A DNA stretch of 64,000 nt from CAG-177 sp964587915 (GCA_964587915.1 CAZPMK010000004.1:24931-88930), one strand, 5' to 3'. Positions 34,581-43,516 are shown, counted from the first letter of the stretch. Notes: a model not told the origin generated them from the letters alone. Made by a program: numbers and translations.

Positions 34581-35231
34581 ATGCTGAATACGGATGAGCT
34601 TAGATTTGACGAAAAGGGACTTATTCCCGCAGTAGTCGTCGATTCGATAACAAAAAAGGTTTTGACACTTGCATACATGAACAAGGAAAGCCTTGAAATC
34701 TCCATGAAAACGGGTAAAACCTGCTTTTGGAGCCGTTCAAGACAGGAGCTTTGGCTCAAAGGCGAAACAAGCGGAAATTATCAGCACATTGTCAGCATAA
34801 CAGCCGACTGCGATAACGATGCTCTTGTTGTTACGGTTGAAAAGGACGGCCCCGCCTGCCATACGGGCAGCGACTCATGCTTCACAAAGCCCGTTTGGGA
34901 AAGCGAGGAGCTGAGCGAATTCAGCTTGCAGGGCTTATATGATTTGCTCGTCGGCAGAAAAAAAGAAAAGCCCGAGGGCTCTTACACGACATATCTTTTT
35001 GAAAAAGGAATTGATAAAATTCTCAAAAAAGTCGGTGAAGAAAGCACCGAGGTCATCATTGCGGGTAAGGCGAACGACAAGAAAGAGACTGTATATGAGC
35101 TTGCCGACCTTGCGTATCACGCCATGGTTCTCATGGTTGAAATGGGAATCAGCGTGGAGGACGTCCACCGTGAGCTTGCTTCACGCCATATAATCGACCA
35201 CAAGGTAAAGCAGGAAAAAATGACAAATTAA
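34581..35231 (+). CDS. hisIE: Bifunctional phosphoribosyl-AMP cyclohydrolase / phosphoribosyl-ATP pyrophosphatase
   Basis: A 216-residue fusion. Residues 1 to about 110 are the HisI cyclohydrolase, with FWSRSRQELWLKGETSGN, the metal-binding CD.D motif TADCDNDAL, and CHTGSDSCF. Residues about 125-205 are the HisE MazG-like pyrophosphatase, with KKVGEESTEVIIAGK and ELADLAYH. These catalyse steps 2 and 3. It is the last gene of the operon and precedes a terminator. Confidence 0.95.
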   Translation: MLNTDELRFDEKGLIPAVVVDSITKKVLTLAYMNKESLEISMKTGKTCFWSRSRQELWLKGETSGNYQHIVSITADCDNDALVVTVEKDGPACHTGSDSCFTKPVWESEELSEFSLQGLYDLLVGRKKEKPEGSYTTYLFEKGIDKILKKVGEESTEVIIAGKANDKKETVYELADLAYHAMVLMVEMGISVEDVHRELASRHIIDHKVKQEKMTN

Positions 35232-35234
35232 AAG

Positions 35235-35268
35235 AAGCCGATGACCGTGCTTTTGCGGTTATCGGCTT
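35235..35268. terminator. Terminator hairpin between hisIE and the decarboxylase gene
   Basis: A 13-bp stem AAGCCGATGACCG / CGGTTATCGGCTT (one G-U pair) with an eight-base loop between convergent genes. The T run is better on the minus strand. Confidence 0.75.
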
Positions 35269-35271
35269 AAA

Positions 35272-36603
35272 TCATTTCAGTATACTGCATTTCTTTGTGC
35301 CGTAATATTCGAGAGAGGACAGTACGTTTTCGTCGATTATCTCTCCGCAGGTGACTATCGGGATTGCGGGGGGACAGGAAATTGCGGCACAGGCACAGAT
35401 TTTTCCGAGAGCCTTATTTATCGGCACCTCTTCACTTTGAGAAAGCATCGCTTCTCTCGGGGAGAGGGCTGTTTTCGGTTTCGGCACACGTGGCGGAAAA
35501 ACCGTGATCGCCGTTCCGATTTCTATATTCAAAAGCACCTGCCGCATTCTTTCGATTTCTTCATTCCGAGAAAGCGGAGAAAGCATCAGTACGACGGTAT
35601 CCGGGTCGTGAAATTCGCAAAAGATATTATTTTCTCTCAAAAGCTCCGCAAGCTCATCACCCGTCATCCCACAGCTTTTCGGCATGACGGTCAGCTTCAA
35701 CGGCTCGTTGCCCGCAAGGACAAAGCCGTGCTTTTTTATATCCTTTTTCAGTCCTTCGACCGTGAATAAAAAAGCCCTTAGTGCGTCGGAAAATCTGTCC
35801 GCAAAGGCGTTAAAAGCATCAAGTGACTGCAAAATCAAATATGACGGACTGCTCGAGCCGAAAAGAGCGAGCGAGTTTTTTGCGTTTTCAGCAAAAATAG
35901 ACGGTGCGTTATCCGAGATATGAAGATAGGCTCCGCCTGTAAGAACGGGGAGAGTTTTGTGGGCGGAATCACAGCAGATATCCGCTCCGAGGTCAATCGG
36001 ATGGAACGATTCGGGCAGGAATTTCAAATATGCTCCGTGGGCGTTATCAACGGCAAGCGTCACTCCCGCCTTACGGCAAACATCCGAAATCGCTTTTATA
36101 TCAAGGATATTACCCATGTAGTCGGGGCTTGTGACATAGACCGCATCGGGAAGCTCGGCAAGAGAAGCAAGCCTTTCTTCAAGAAAATCCGCCGTTATAT
36201 TGCATGAAAGATAGGAGGCATTTTTTTGAGGATAAAGCCACTCTATGTCAATATCAAGCAAGGCACAGGCGTTGATAAAAGCCTTGTGTGCATTCCGTCC
36301 CGCAAGTACAAGCGGTTTTCTGCCTTTTTTTGCATTCAACGCAATAAGGCGGAGCATTGCCTGAATACACAGGGTCGAACCGCCCGCCGAATAAAATGTT
36401 CTTGAACCGAATATTTTTGAGGCGTTTGCTTCGCTTTCGGCTATGATTCCGTTCGGACAAAAAAGCTCATCCGCACCGTCAAATTCGGTTATATCGAGAG
36501 TCTCCGCACCGATAAAGGGATTTCCCTTGTGCCCCGGCATATGCATTCTCACGGGCTCGGCTTCGGCATATTTTTTTACAAAATCGCATATGGGCGTATT
36601 CAT
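35272..36603 (-). CDS. Orn/Lys/Arg decarboxylase family protein
   Basis: A 443-residue PLP enzyme of the group III basic amino acid decarboxylase family. It begins with the typical RMHMPGHKG segment, and the PLP lysine lies in DSAHKTLPVLTGG. The C-terminal domain is shorter than in E. coli SpeA/CadA-type enzymes, as in Bacillus YaaO/SpeA relatives. Activity would be decarboxylation of lysine, arginine or ornithine for polyamines; the substrate is not resolvable. The start ATG 36603 has GGAGAA upstream and overlaps the SCIFF maturase stop by four bases. Confidence 0.88.
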   Translation of the reverse strand: MNTPICDFVKKYAEAEPVRMHMPGHKGNPFIGAETLDITEFDGADELFCPNGIIAESEANASKIFGSRTFYSAGGSTLCIQAMLRLIALNAKKGRKPLVLAGRNAHKAFINACALLDIDIEWLYPQKNASYLSCNITADFLEERLASLAELPDAVYVTSPDYMGNILDIKAISDVCRKAGVTLAVDNAHGAYLKFLPESFHPIDLGADICCDSAHKTLPVLTGGAYLHISDNAPSIFAENAKNSLALFGSSSPSYLILQSLDAFNAFADRFSDALRAFLFTVEGLKKDIKKHGFVLAGNEPLKLTVMPKSCGMTGDELAELLRENNIFCEFHDPDTVVLMLSPLSRNEEIERMRQVLLNIEIGTAITVFPPRVPKPKTALSPREAMLSQSEEVPINKALGKICACAAISCPPAIPIVTCGEIIDENVLSSLEYYGTKKCSILK

Positions 36604-37976
36604 TCGTTTTCTCCGATTTCTCTCGCAACGGCAACGGCGATTGCACATTCCATACGCTTGCGGAAAAGCTCACAACCGTATTTATACACGCCTTTAACCG
36701 AGCCGGTCGAATGATAGGCGTTGGCGGCACAGCCGCCCGAGCAGTAGAGCTTTGCCCAGCAGTCACGGCATTCCTCTCTTGCGTAAACATTGCAGGAGGC
36801 AAATTCGTCCTGTATCTCTTTATTCTCAACGCCGTTCCAAATGTCGCCGAGCTTGAATTTCTCATCGCCGACGAATTGGTGGCACGGATAGAGGTCTCCC
36901 CACGGAGTTACCGCCATATATTCCGTTCCCGAGCCGCAACCGGAAATACGCTTATATATGCACGGACCGCCTTTTAAGTCTATCATGTAATGATAAAACG
37001 TGAACGGCTTTCCCGCCTTGTCCCGTTCGAGCATGAGGCGTGCAAGCTCCTCGTACTGGTGCATGACAACGGGCTTATCCTCCTGCGTAAGAGCGGAGGG
37101 GTCATCGGCGGCGGCAACGACCGGTTCCATGCTCAGCTCCGAAAACCCGAGGTCAAGCATGGTTTTTATATCTTCAAGGAAATCGGGGTTTGCGTGGGTA
37201 AACGTTCCTCTCATATAATAATTTTTACCGCCCCTTGCTTCTACGAAGCGTTGAAATTTCGGCACGATTTTATCCCAACTGCCGTTGCCTGCGTAATCAA
37301 CACGGTATCTGTCGTGAACCTCACGCCTGCCGTCGAGACTGAGAACAACGTTGCTCATTTCCTTATTGGCAAATTCGATAACATCATCATCAACAAGCAC
37401 ACCGTTGGTGGTAAGGGTGAATCTGAAATTCTTTCCCTTCTCTTTTTCGATGCTTCTTGCGTATTCGACAAGGCGTTTTACGGTATCAAAATTCATCAGC
37501 GGCTCACCGCCGAAAAAGTCAACCTCAAGATTGCGGCGTGAGCCCGAATTTTCAACAAGAAAATCAAGGGCACGCTTGCCGACCTCAAAGCTCATGAGTG
37601 CTCTTTCGCCGTGGTATTTTCCTTGGCTGGCAAAGCAATAGGAGCAGTTGAGGTTGCAGGTATGGGCAATGTGCAAGCAAAGAGCCTTGACAACTCCCGA
37701 GGTCTTTGCCTTGAGCGTTCCCGCCATAGGCTCAAAGGTATCGGGTGCAAACAGACTCCCCTGCTCCTTGAGAAGCTCGATTTGGGAAATACATTCCTCA
37801 ATTTCTTCGTCCGTTACGCCCTCGTATTTTCCCGAAAGAGCACAAACAATTTCCCGAGCGTTCTTTTCTTCAAAGAGAGAAATAATGTCGTATGCAAGCT
37901 CATCTACGGCGTGAACCGAGCCTGAGGCAATATCGAGTACAATATTGTATCCGAGCAATTTGTATTGGTGTATCAT
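36600..37976 (-). CDS. SCIFF peptide maturase (radical SAM/SPASM thioether-forming enzyme)
   Basis: A 458-residue radical SAM enzyme. An N-terminal peptide-binding region of about 90 residues (MIHQYKLLGYNIVLD...) precedes the cluster motif CNLNCSYC near residue 105 and the GGEPLMNF motif. The C-terminal SPASM domain has many cysteines (CGSGTEY, CHQF, CRDCWAKLYCSGGC). Such enzymes form Cys-Thr thioether links in the SCIFF precursor, encoded just upstream here. ATG 37976 with GGGAG upstream is chosen. Translationally coupled to the decarboxylase, an association whose meaning is unknown. Confidence 0.92.
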   Translation of the reverse strand: MIHQYKLLGYNIVLDIASGSVHAVDELAYDIISLFEEKNAREIVCALSGKYEGVTDEEIEECISQIELLKEQGSLFAPDTFEPMAGTLKAKTSGVVKALCLHIAHTCNLNCSYCFASQGKYHGERALMSFEVGKRALDFLVENSGSRRNLEVDFFGGEPLMNFDTVKRLVEYARSIEKEKGKNFRFTLTTNGVLVDDDVIEFANKEMSNVVLSLDGRREVHDRYRVDYAGNGSWDKIVPKFQRFVEARGGKNYYMRGTFTHANPDFLEDIKTMLDLGFSELSMEPVVAAADDPSALTQEDKPVVMHQYEELARLMLERDKAGKPFTFYHYMIDLKGGPCIYKRISGCGSGTEYMAVTPWGDLYPCHQFVGDEKFKLGDIWNGVENKEIQDEFASCNVYAREECRDCWAKLYCSGGCAANAYHSTGSVKGVYKYGCELFRKRMECAIAVAVAREIGENE

Positions 37977-37992
37977 AAAAATCTCCCGTACT

Positions 37993-38016
37993 AAAAATGC
38001 CGCCCGAACGGACGGC
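37993..38016 (-). terminator. Intercistronic terminator-like hairpin between SCIFF and its maturase
   Basis: On the minus strand GCCGTCC / GGGCGGC with a four-base loop is followed by ATTTTT. Partial termination here would give much more precursor than enzyme transcript. Confidence 0.75.
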
Positions 38017-38028
38017 ATCACAGCTTAA

Positions 38029-38187
38029 TTATTTGCTTTCCTTGCTCTCTTTGTTTTCGCAAGCCTGATTTGCAATACCGCAGCTGGTCTTGCAGGCTGA
38101 CTGGCAAGAGGTCTGGCACTCGCCGCAACCGCCGTTTTTAGCACTCTCGCAAAGATTGCGGGTATTGATTGTATTTATGTGTTTCAT
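38029..38187 (-). CDS. SCIFF ranthipeptide precursor
   Basis: A 52-residue peptide with the near-invariant SCIFF core CGECQTSCQSACKTSC and the start MKHINTINT. Cysteines are at residues 13, 21, 24, 28, 32, 36 and 43. The family name means six cysteines in forty-five residues; the Cys at 13 makes seven. A strong promoter lies upstream and GGAGG precedes the ATG. The maturase follows directly. The mature product is a thioether-bridged peptide of unknown biological function. Confidence 0.95.
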   Translation of the reverse strand: MKHINTINTRNLCESAKNGGCGECQTSCQSACKTSCGIANQACENKESKESK

Positions 38188-38219
38188 TTCAATTGCCTCC
38201 AAAAGCATTATTTTTCAGT

Positions 38220-38248
38220 ATTATAACACACCTGCGGCGGCTTGTCAA
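38220..38248 (-). promoter_or_regulatory. Consensus promoter of the SCIFF gene
   Basis: On the minus strand a perfect TTGACA (38243-38248) and a perfect TATAAT (38220-38225) with the ideal 17-bp spacer: the best sigma-A promoter in the window. Confidence 0.9.
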
Positions 38249-38263
38249 TTATTTAAAAGGGAA

Positions 38264-38292
38264 AAGCCGATAATCGAGGTGACTATCGGCTT
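38264..38292 (-). terminator. Hairpin upstream of the SCIFF promoter
   Basis: A 9-bp stem AAGCCGATA / TATCGGCTT; on the minus strand it is followed by TTTTCCCTTTT. Probably a second terminator for the PHP gene. Confidence 0.55.
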
Positions 38293-38341
38293 AAAATTAT
38301 GAATCTGTACGAAATCGTATTTGGTCACCGTCGCATTTTTA

Positions 38342-38381
38342 CGAAAAAAGGCGATACCCGATTGCAAAGCCGAGTATCGCC
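38342..38381 (-). terminator. Terminator of the PHP-domain gene
   Basis: On the minus strand a stem GGCGATAC / GTATCGCC with a 16-base loop and a TTTTTT run. Confidence 0.8.
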
Positions 38382-38399
38382 CGATGAATTTTTATTCAA

Positions 38400-39863
38400 T
38401 TATTTGCCGAATATCTGAGCAATGGGGTCATAACCGAGAGCAAAATACTTGAACGCCCAGATAATGGGATTGAATTTGAAGAAGATAACGTCAACAACGG
38501 TAACAAAGCTGCGCAGGAATGTTGAAATATCGTGTGTTTCGGGAACTTCAACGCTTTCAAAAGCCTCGCCCTCAACATTGAGAACGAACGGCTGAGAGTA
38601 GCAAATACCGTCGCTGCCCGTAACATAAAATCTTACATAGAGATTCGGCTCGTTGAGCAGGTCGGAAGCGTGCAGGTCAAGAGTTGCCTTGCCGTCCTTG
38701 ATATTTTCTTCACGCTTAATAACATTGGTATCGGAAACCCATGTGATGCGATCAAAATTCGTACCCTCAACGGAAATTGTGTCGTTTTCCTGATCGACCG
38801 TAACCCTTGTTATCATGGGCATGGGGTTTTTAAGATAGGTATCAACCTTGTTGACATCAAATTCGGGCCATTCCTTCATGCCGTTAAGCTCAACGCCGTT
38901 TGAATAGCGGGAAACGGAGAAAAATTCGCCCTTTTCCATGCAACGTCTGAATTCGTCAATGCTCAAATCCTTCATGTACATCATCGTGTAAGAGATATCC
39001 ATGACTTCGATTTTGTGTGAATCCGCAAAGCAGAAAGCCCAGGGAAGAACGCCGTTGGGAATGGTCTTTTGGAGAATCTGATCGTAGAGAATGCGGTCAC
39101 AGCGTGTGAATTGGTCATCAGCACTGTTGACACCCATGCCTACACAGGAGCCGGGGTTTTCCATGAAAATTCTCGCAAATTTGTTTGCGTAGTATTCATC
39201 GTTGAGCTGACCCACATGGTCTGCGGTATCCTCAAAGCCGATGGGATAAAGAAATTCGCCGACGTGGGAAAGCATAGTGATACCGCCACGCTTTTTGACC
39301 TCTCTTGCCGGTGTTTCATAATCGCCGTAAACACCCGCATAGCCCTGACCGTAATCGGCAAAATAGCCCGTCAGGTGGCAGTCACTTATCGGGGTTGCCA
39401 TGTTAAGCTCGATGCCGAGAGGAACGTCAAGCATTCCGTTTCGGTGGGTTCGTCTCGTTGAAGCGGCAGTGCCGTTTATATAGGAATTGTATTCCTCGTC
39501 CGTGAGAGGGATTATATCGTCCATATGCGTTCTTTCATATTTGATAAGACGCATAAGAGGCACGGTTTCGGGAACCTTGTTCCAGCCCCAATTTATCGTA
39601 CCGTGGTCGGTGAGAGCAACAATATCGTAATCTAAATCGTAGTGCTCCTGAACATACTCATGAATGGTCGGATAAGCATCACTTGCGTTGGTGTGACTGT
39701 GAAGCTGAGTTTTGTACGCTTTCCACGAATCCCAGTCAACATCTGCATAAGGATTCTCAATGGTGTAATTCTTAACCGTATTCTCCTCTGCAAATGAACC
39801 GACAGTGCAGAACTGCACGGCAAATACCATGCACAAAAGAATAGCCGTAATCTTTTTCAACAT
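38400..39863 (-). CDS. Secreted PHP-domain phosphoesterase
   Basis: A 487-residue protein with a signal peptide (MLKKITAILLCMVFA...GSFAEE). The PHP metallohydrolase motifs are seen at LHSHTNASD (about residue 54) and VALTDHG (about residue 82), with MLSHVGE near residue 198 and FADSHK near residue 281. After about residue 350 comes a beta-rich region. The C-terminal 45 residues are hydrophobic (VDVIFFKFNPIIWAFKYF) and may hold the protein at the membrane. Substrate unknown; extracellular phosphate esters are likely. This is not the cytoplasmic HisK-type histidinol phosphatase. Confidence 0.82.
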   Translation of the reverse strand: MLKKITAILLCMVFAVQFCTVGSFAEENTVKNYTIENPYADVDWDSWKAYKTQLHSHTNASDAYPTIHEYVQEHYDLDYDIVALTDHGTINWGWNKVPETVPLMRLIKYERTHMDDIIPLTDEEYNSYINGTAASTRRTHRNGMLDVPLGIELNMATPISDCHLTGYFADYGQGYAGVYGDYETPAREVKKRGGITMLSHVGEFLYPIGFEDTADHVGQLNDEYYANKFARIFMENPGSCVGMGVNSADDQFTRCDRILYDQILQKTIPNGVLPWAFCFADSHKIEVMDISYTMMYMKDLSIDEFRRCMEKGEFFSVSRYSNGVELNGMKEWPEFDVNKVDTYLKNPMPMITRVTVDQENDTISVEGTNFDRITWVSDTNVIKREENIKDGKATLDLHASDLLNEPNLYVRFYVTGSDGICYSQPFVLNVEGEAFESVEVPETHDISTFLRSFVTVVDVIFFKFNPIIWAFKYFALGYDPIAQIFGK

Positions 39864-39915
39864 TTCATCATCTCCCGTATTTCTGTCCGATATTCACTCG
39901 GACTTTTGCGGATTT

Positions 39916-39944
39916 ATTATACATTAACATATTAAAATAATCAA
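39916..39944 (-). promoter_or_regulatory. Promoter of the PHP-domain gene
   Basis: Minus strand TTGATT (39939-39944) and TATAAT (39916-39921), 17-bp spacer. Confidence 0.75.
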
Positions 39945-40012
39945 TACCTTTTTGTTTTTTAGATACTATTCAAGAAAATCTGTACAACATTTTGTGCAAT
40001 ATGACGGATGCA

Positions 40013-41305
40013 TCACACCGCTGTTCCCTCGCAGTATTCGCCGTCGGGGGAGACTGCGGTTATTTTCACTTTCACAAGAGCGGCAACGGCATTATCTGCA
40101 TTTTGGATTTTGACGGGAATATAATTTGCCGTATATCCGCGAATAAAGCCGTCGTGGTGCTCCTCGGCAAGGACCTCAACCGTTTTTCCGACAAGCGATT
40201 CAAAAAAGCGATGTCTAATTTCGTTTGTTTCTTTTATCATTATTGCGGCTCTGCGTTCTTTTTCTTTTTGCTCCACCTGCTCGGGCATTCTGTCGGCGGG
40301 CGTACCGGGGCGGCGTGAATACGGGAAAACGTGTACCTTTTCAAATGCAACCTTTTTCACAAATTCAAGGGAGCTTTCAAAGTCCCGTTCCGTTTCGCCG
40401 GGGAAGCCTACCATGACATCCGTTGTAAGGGTCGCATCGGGGAAAACCGTTCTGAGCTTTTTGCAAAGGTCGTAATATTCCTCTGTGTCATAATGTCTGT
40501 TCATGCGTTTGAGAGTGTTATCGCACCCGCTTTGAAGTGAAATATGGAATTGCGGACAAAATTCCTTTATTTGTGCAAGACCGTCAATGACCTCCCGAGT
40601 GATGTGGTCAGGCTCAAGGGAGCCGAGACGAACCCGCTTTACTCCGTCTGTTTCCGCGGCGATACGAACGGCATCAACAATGCTTCCGCCCGTGTCCGTT
40701 CCGTATGCAGAAAGATTTATTCCCACAAGCACAATTTCACAAAATCCGTTTTTCGCAAGTGCTTCGATTTCCGCTTTAAGCTCCGATATCGGCTTTGAAC
40801 GCACTCTGCCTCTCGCATAAGGAATTATGCAGTAAGAGCAAAAACGGTTGCAGCCGTCCTCGATTTTGACTATTGCTCTCGTTCTCTCGCGAAATTCGCT
40901 TACGGTATCTCCGCAAAAGTGCTCTCCCGCCGTATGCTGAGAAATTGCAACAATACGCCCGCTTCCGTTTATATACTGCAATATGTATTCATACAGTAAA
41001 GCGTTGCTCTTGTTGCCTATGACTATATCAGCCTCGCCGAGTCTCTCTCCCGCCTCGGGTGAAGCCTGCGGCATACAGCCCGTCAAAGCAACGATGCTGT
41101 CGGGATGCAGTTTTTTGAATCGACGCACCGCCTGTCTTGTTTTTCTGTCACTTTCCGCAGTTACGGTGCAGGAGTTTATGACGTATATATCCGCCTGCTG
41201 TGTGTGGTCAACTATCGTAACGCCGTGAGCTTCAAGCCTCTGTGCCATTGCCTGAGATTCATATTGATTGACCTTACAGCCCAAAGTATAAAATGCCGCT
41301 TTCAT
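40013..41305 (-). CDS. mtaB: tRNA t6A37 methylthiotransferase MtaB
   Basis: A 430-residue radical SAM methylthiotransferase that converts t6A to ms2t6A at position 37 of ANN-decoding tRNAs. The UPF0004 domain has the three auxiliary-cluster cysteines TLGCKVN (residue 10), NSCTVT and LTGCMPQ. The radical SAM motif CNRFCSYC follows, and a C-terminal TRAM domain. The e-MtaB/MtaB subgroup is indicated by the YTLGCKVNQYES opening. Confidence 0.93.
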   Translation of the reverse strand: MKAAFYTLGCKVNQYESQAMAQRLEAHGVTIVDHTQQADIYVINSCTVTAESDRKTRQAVRRFKKLHPDSIVALTGCMPQASPEAGERLGEADIVIGNKSNALLYEYILQYINGSGRIVAISQHTAGEHFCGDTVSEFRERTRAIVKIEDGCNRFCSYCIIPYARGRVRSKPISELKAEIEALAKNGFCEIVLVGINLSAYGTDTGGSIVDAVRIAAETDGVKRVRLGSLEPDHITREVIDGLAQIKEFCPQFHISLQSGCDNTLKRMNRHYDTEEYYDLCKKLRTVFPDATLTTDVMVGFPGETERDFESSLEFVKKVAFEKVHVFPYSRRPGTPADRMPEQVEQKEKERRAAIMIKETNEIRHRFFESLVGKTVEVLAEEHHDGFIRGYTANYIPVKIQNADNAVAALVKVKITAVSPDGEYCEGTAV

Positions 41306-41340
41306 AAATAGCCTCGTTTCATATTGCTGAGTTTGAAAAC

Positions 41341-41369
41341 ATTATAGCAGAAAAAATTGTGATAATCAA
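41341..41369 (-). promoter_or_regulatory. Promoter of mtaB
   Basis: Minus strand TTGATT (41364-41369) and TATAAT (41341-41346), 17-bp spacer. Confidence 0.7.
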
Positions 41370-41409
41370 TGCCGCACGGCACATATATTTTGGCAAAGGG
41401 GGATTTATA

Positions 41410-42567
41410 ATGAATAAAGCGATAAAAACGGTGCTCGGCGTACTGGCGTCTGTTTCCGTACTGCTTCTCGGCTGTATTCCTTGCTTTGCCGACGGAGAAC
41501 CGCCTATAGAAATCAAGGCGAAATCTGCCGTTCTCATGGATGCTTCAAGCGGAAAGGTCTTGATGAAATACAATGAAAACGAACGGCTCTATCCTGCCTC
41601 GGTAACAAAAATTATGCCATTGCTGCTTGTCGTCGAAGCGATTGATGAGGGTAAAATATCCCTCACGGACACCGTTACCGCCTCGGGCATTGCGGCATCA
41701 AAGGGCGGCTCTCAAATTTGGCTTAAAGAGGGCGAACAAATGACGGTGGATGAGCTTTTGAAGGCAACCGCCGTTTACAGTGCCAACGATGCCTGTACCG
41801 CACTGGGTGAATATCTTGCAGGGAGCGATGAAGCATTCGTAAAGCTGATGAATCAACGTGCCTCGGAGCTTGGAATGACGAACACGCATTTTGAAAACTG
41901 CACGGGACTTGACGACACGACCGCCGACCACCTCACCACCGCTTCCGATATCGCAATAATGGCACGGGAGCTTTTGAAGCACGAATTGATAATGAATTAC
42001 ACGACGATATGGATGGATTCCCTTCGTGACGGAAAAACTGAGCTTGTCAACACAAATAAGCTCGTCCGTTTTTATGAAGGCACAACGGGACTCAAAACGG
42101 GTACCACGGCAAAGGCGGGCTGCTGTGTCTGTGCAAGTGCAATGCGTGAGGGTACGCATCTTATCGCCGTTGTAATGGGCAGCTCAAACAGCTCAGACCG
42201 CTTTGAAACGGCAAAGGCAATGCTGAATTGGGGCTTTGCAAATTACGAAACCGTAACTCCCGAAATTGATGCTTCACTCATTCCCGAGGTCGGAGTTTTG
42301 AACGGCGTGATTGAAAAAATATCCCCGAAAATCCCCGAGACCGAAGCCGTGCTTATCAAAAAAGGTCAAAACGAAAAAATGCTCCAAAAGGTTGACCTTG
42401 CTCTCGATGTTGCCGCTCCCGTTGAAAAAGGTCAGGTGCTCGGCACGGTGACATTTTCTCTCGGAGATGTCGTTCTCGGCAAATACAATCTTACCGCTCC
42501 CAATTCCGTTGATGCTCTGTCCTTCGGCGTTGTTTTCAGACGCATTCTCGCTTCTCTGTGCGGATAA
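41410..42567 (+). CDS. D-alanyl-D-alanine carboxypeptidase (DacF/PBP5 type), second copy
   Basis: A 385-residue secreted serine peptidase of peptidoglycan. The signal peptide ends near CFADG (residue 28). Active-site motifs S64-V-T-K67, S124-A-N126 and K229-T-G231 are intact. The C-terminal PBP5 beta domain is followed by a short amphipathic end (FGVVFRRILASL), the classical peripheral anchor, in contrast to the transmembrane tail of the copy at 16435. GGGGG precedes the chosen ATG. Divergent from mtaB. Confidence 0.92.
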   Translation: MNKAIKTVLGVLASVSVLLLGCIPCFADGEPPIEIKAKSAVLMDASSGKVLMKYNENERLYPASVTKIMPLLLVVEAIDEGKISLTDTVTASGIAASKGGSQIWLKEGEQMTVDELLKATAVYSANDACTALGEYLAGSDEAFVKLMNQRASELGMTNTHFENCTGLDDTTADHLTTASDIAIMARELLKHELIMNYTTIWMDSLRDGKTELVNTNKLVRFYEGTTGLKTGTTAKAGCCVCASAMREGTHLIAVVMGSSNSSDRFETAKAMLNWGFANYETVTPEIDASLIPEVGVLNGVIEKISPKIPETEAVLIKKGQNEKMLQKVDLALDVAAPVEKGQVLGTVTFSLGDVVLGKYNLTAPNSVDALSFGVVFRRILASLCG

Positions 42568-42574
42568 ATTCCTG

Positions 42575-42602
42575 TTGCATAATCACGAAAGTATGGTATA
42601 AT
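42575..42602 (+). promoter_or_regulatory. Promoter of the propeller-like gene
   Basis: TTGCAT (42575-42580) and TATAAT (42597-42602), 16-bp spacer. Confidence 0.65.
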
Positions 42603-42634
42603 TAAACTGAAATAAATCTAAGGGAGATTTAATT

Positions 42635-43516
42635 ATGTTTAACAACCGTTCTTTCAATCCACTGTATATTCTTTGGCTTCCCGTTGTGCTTTTGGGACTT
42701 GTAATCACCGCAATCGTCGGTCACGGCACGGCACAGGCAAGCCCGAACGTTACTCTCGTCGATACCGACAAGGTCATCCTCGAAAAAGCGATGTATACGG
42801 GACAGGGAATCACCACCGACGGTGAATATTATTACACCTCCGGCTCGATGACCGCCCTTGATATGACGGGTCTTGCAAAGTGGAGTGCCGATGATTTCAA
42901 GCTCGTCAACAAAAGACTCGGTGTTATCCCCGACGAATACATGAAAAAATACGACAGCAACCACGTCGGCGGAATCAGCTATTACAACGGTCTTATTTAT
43001 GCCTCGGTCGAAAACAGCTCCAAGGACCATCCGCTTGTAATAACCTATGACTGCGAAACTCTTAAAGCAGTTAATGTTTATGAGCTTCCCGTTGATGTTC
43101 TTCCAAACGGTATACCGTGGTGCGCCGTTGACGGCAAAAACGGTTATCTTTACTGCTCACCCTTCCGCAATGTTGAAAAAATCGCCGCTTTCGATCTTGA
43201 AACAATGCAATTTCATCATTACATAGAGCTTTCCGAGGAAGTGACGAGAATACAGGGCGGCGAGGTTTACGGCGATACTCTTTACCTTTCGAGCGACAAC
43301 GGTGAAAACACCGATACGATATGCTGTGTTGACGTTTCCTCCGGCAGCAACAGCGGAAATGTCAGCTTGCTGTGTGAACGCACCATTCCCGGTCTTAACG
43401 GTAACGAAGCAGAGGGCTTGACTGTTTGCCCCATGCCCGACGGCTCACTCATTCACGTTATCGACTATGACAGAATTGTGGGAATCTATATCAGACACTA
43501 CGCCGTTGAAGGATAA
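42635..43516 (+). CDS. Membrane-anchored extracytoplasmic protein, propeller-like
   Basis: A 293-residue protein with an N-terminal signal anchor (about residues 9-28). The remainder is extracytoplasmic and shows repeated strands of the type YYYTSGS, GLIYAS, YLYCSPF and DTLYLSS, which resembles a beta-propeller of the NHL or quinoprotein kind. No catalytic residues are recognised. It has its own promoter and AGGGAG ribosome binding site. A binding or scaffolding role at the surface is possible, but function is unknown. Confidence 0.65.
   Translation: MFNNRSFNPLYILWLPVVLLGLVITAIVGHGTAQASPNVTLVDTDKVILEKAMYTGQGITTDGEYYYTSGSMTALDMTGLAKWSADDFKLVNKRLGVIPDEYMKKYDSNHVGGISYYNGLIYASVENSSKDHPLVITYDCETLKAVNVYELPVDVLPNGIPWCAVDGKNGYLYCSPFRNVEKIAAFDLETMQFHHYIELSEEVTRIQGGEVYGDTLYLSSDNGENTDTICCVDVSSGSNSGNVSLLCERTIPGLNGNEAEGLTVCPMPDGSLIHVIDYDRIVGIYIRHYAVEG

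Noticed and set aside
36600..37976. Anaerobic sulfatase-maturating enzyme or quinohemoprotein maturase
   Set aside because: The same radical SAM/SPASM layout, but the adjacent SCIFF precursor and the N-terminal peptide-binding region identify the SCIFF maturase.
38400..39863. PHP protein as the missing histidinol-phosphatase
   Set aside because: It has a signal peptide and an extra C-terminal domain, so it acts outside the cell, unlike HisK.
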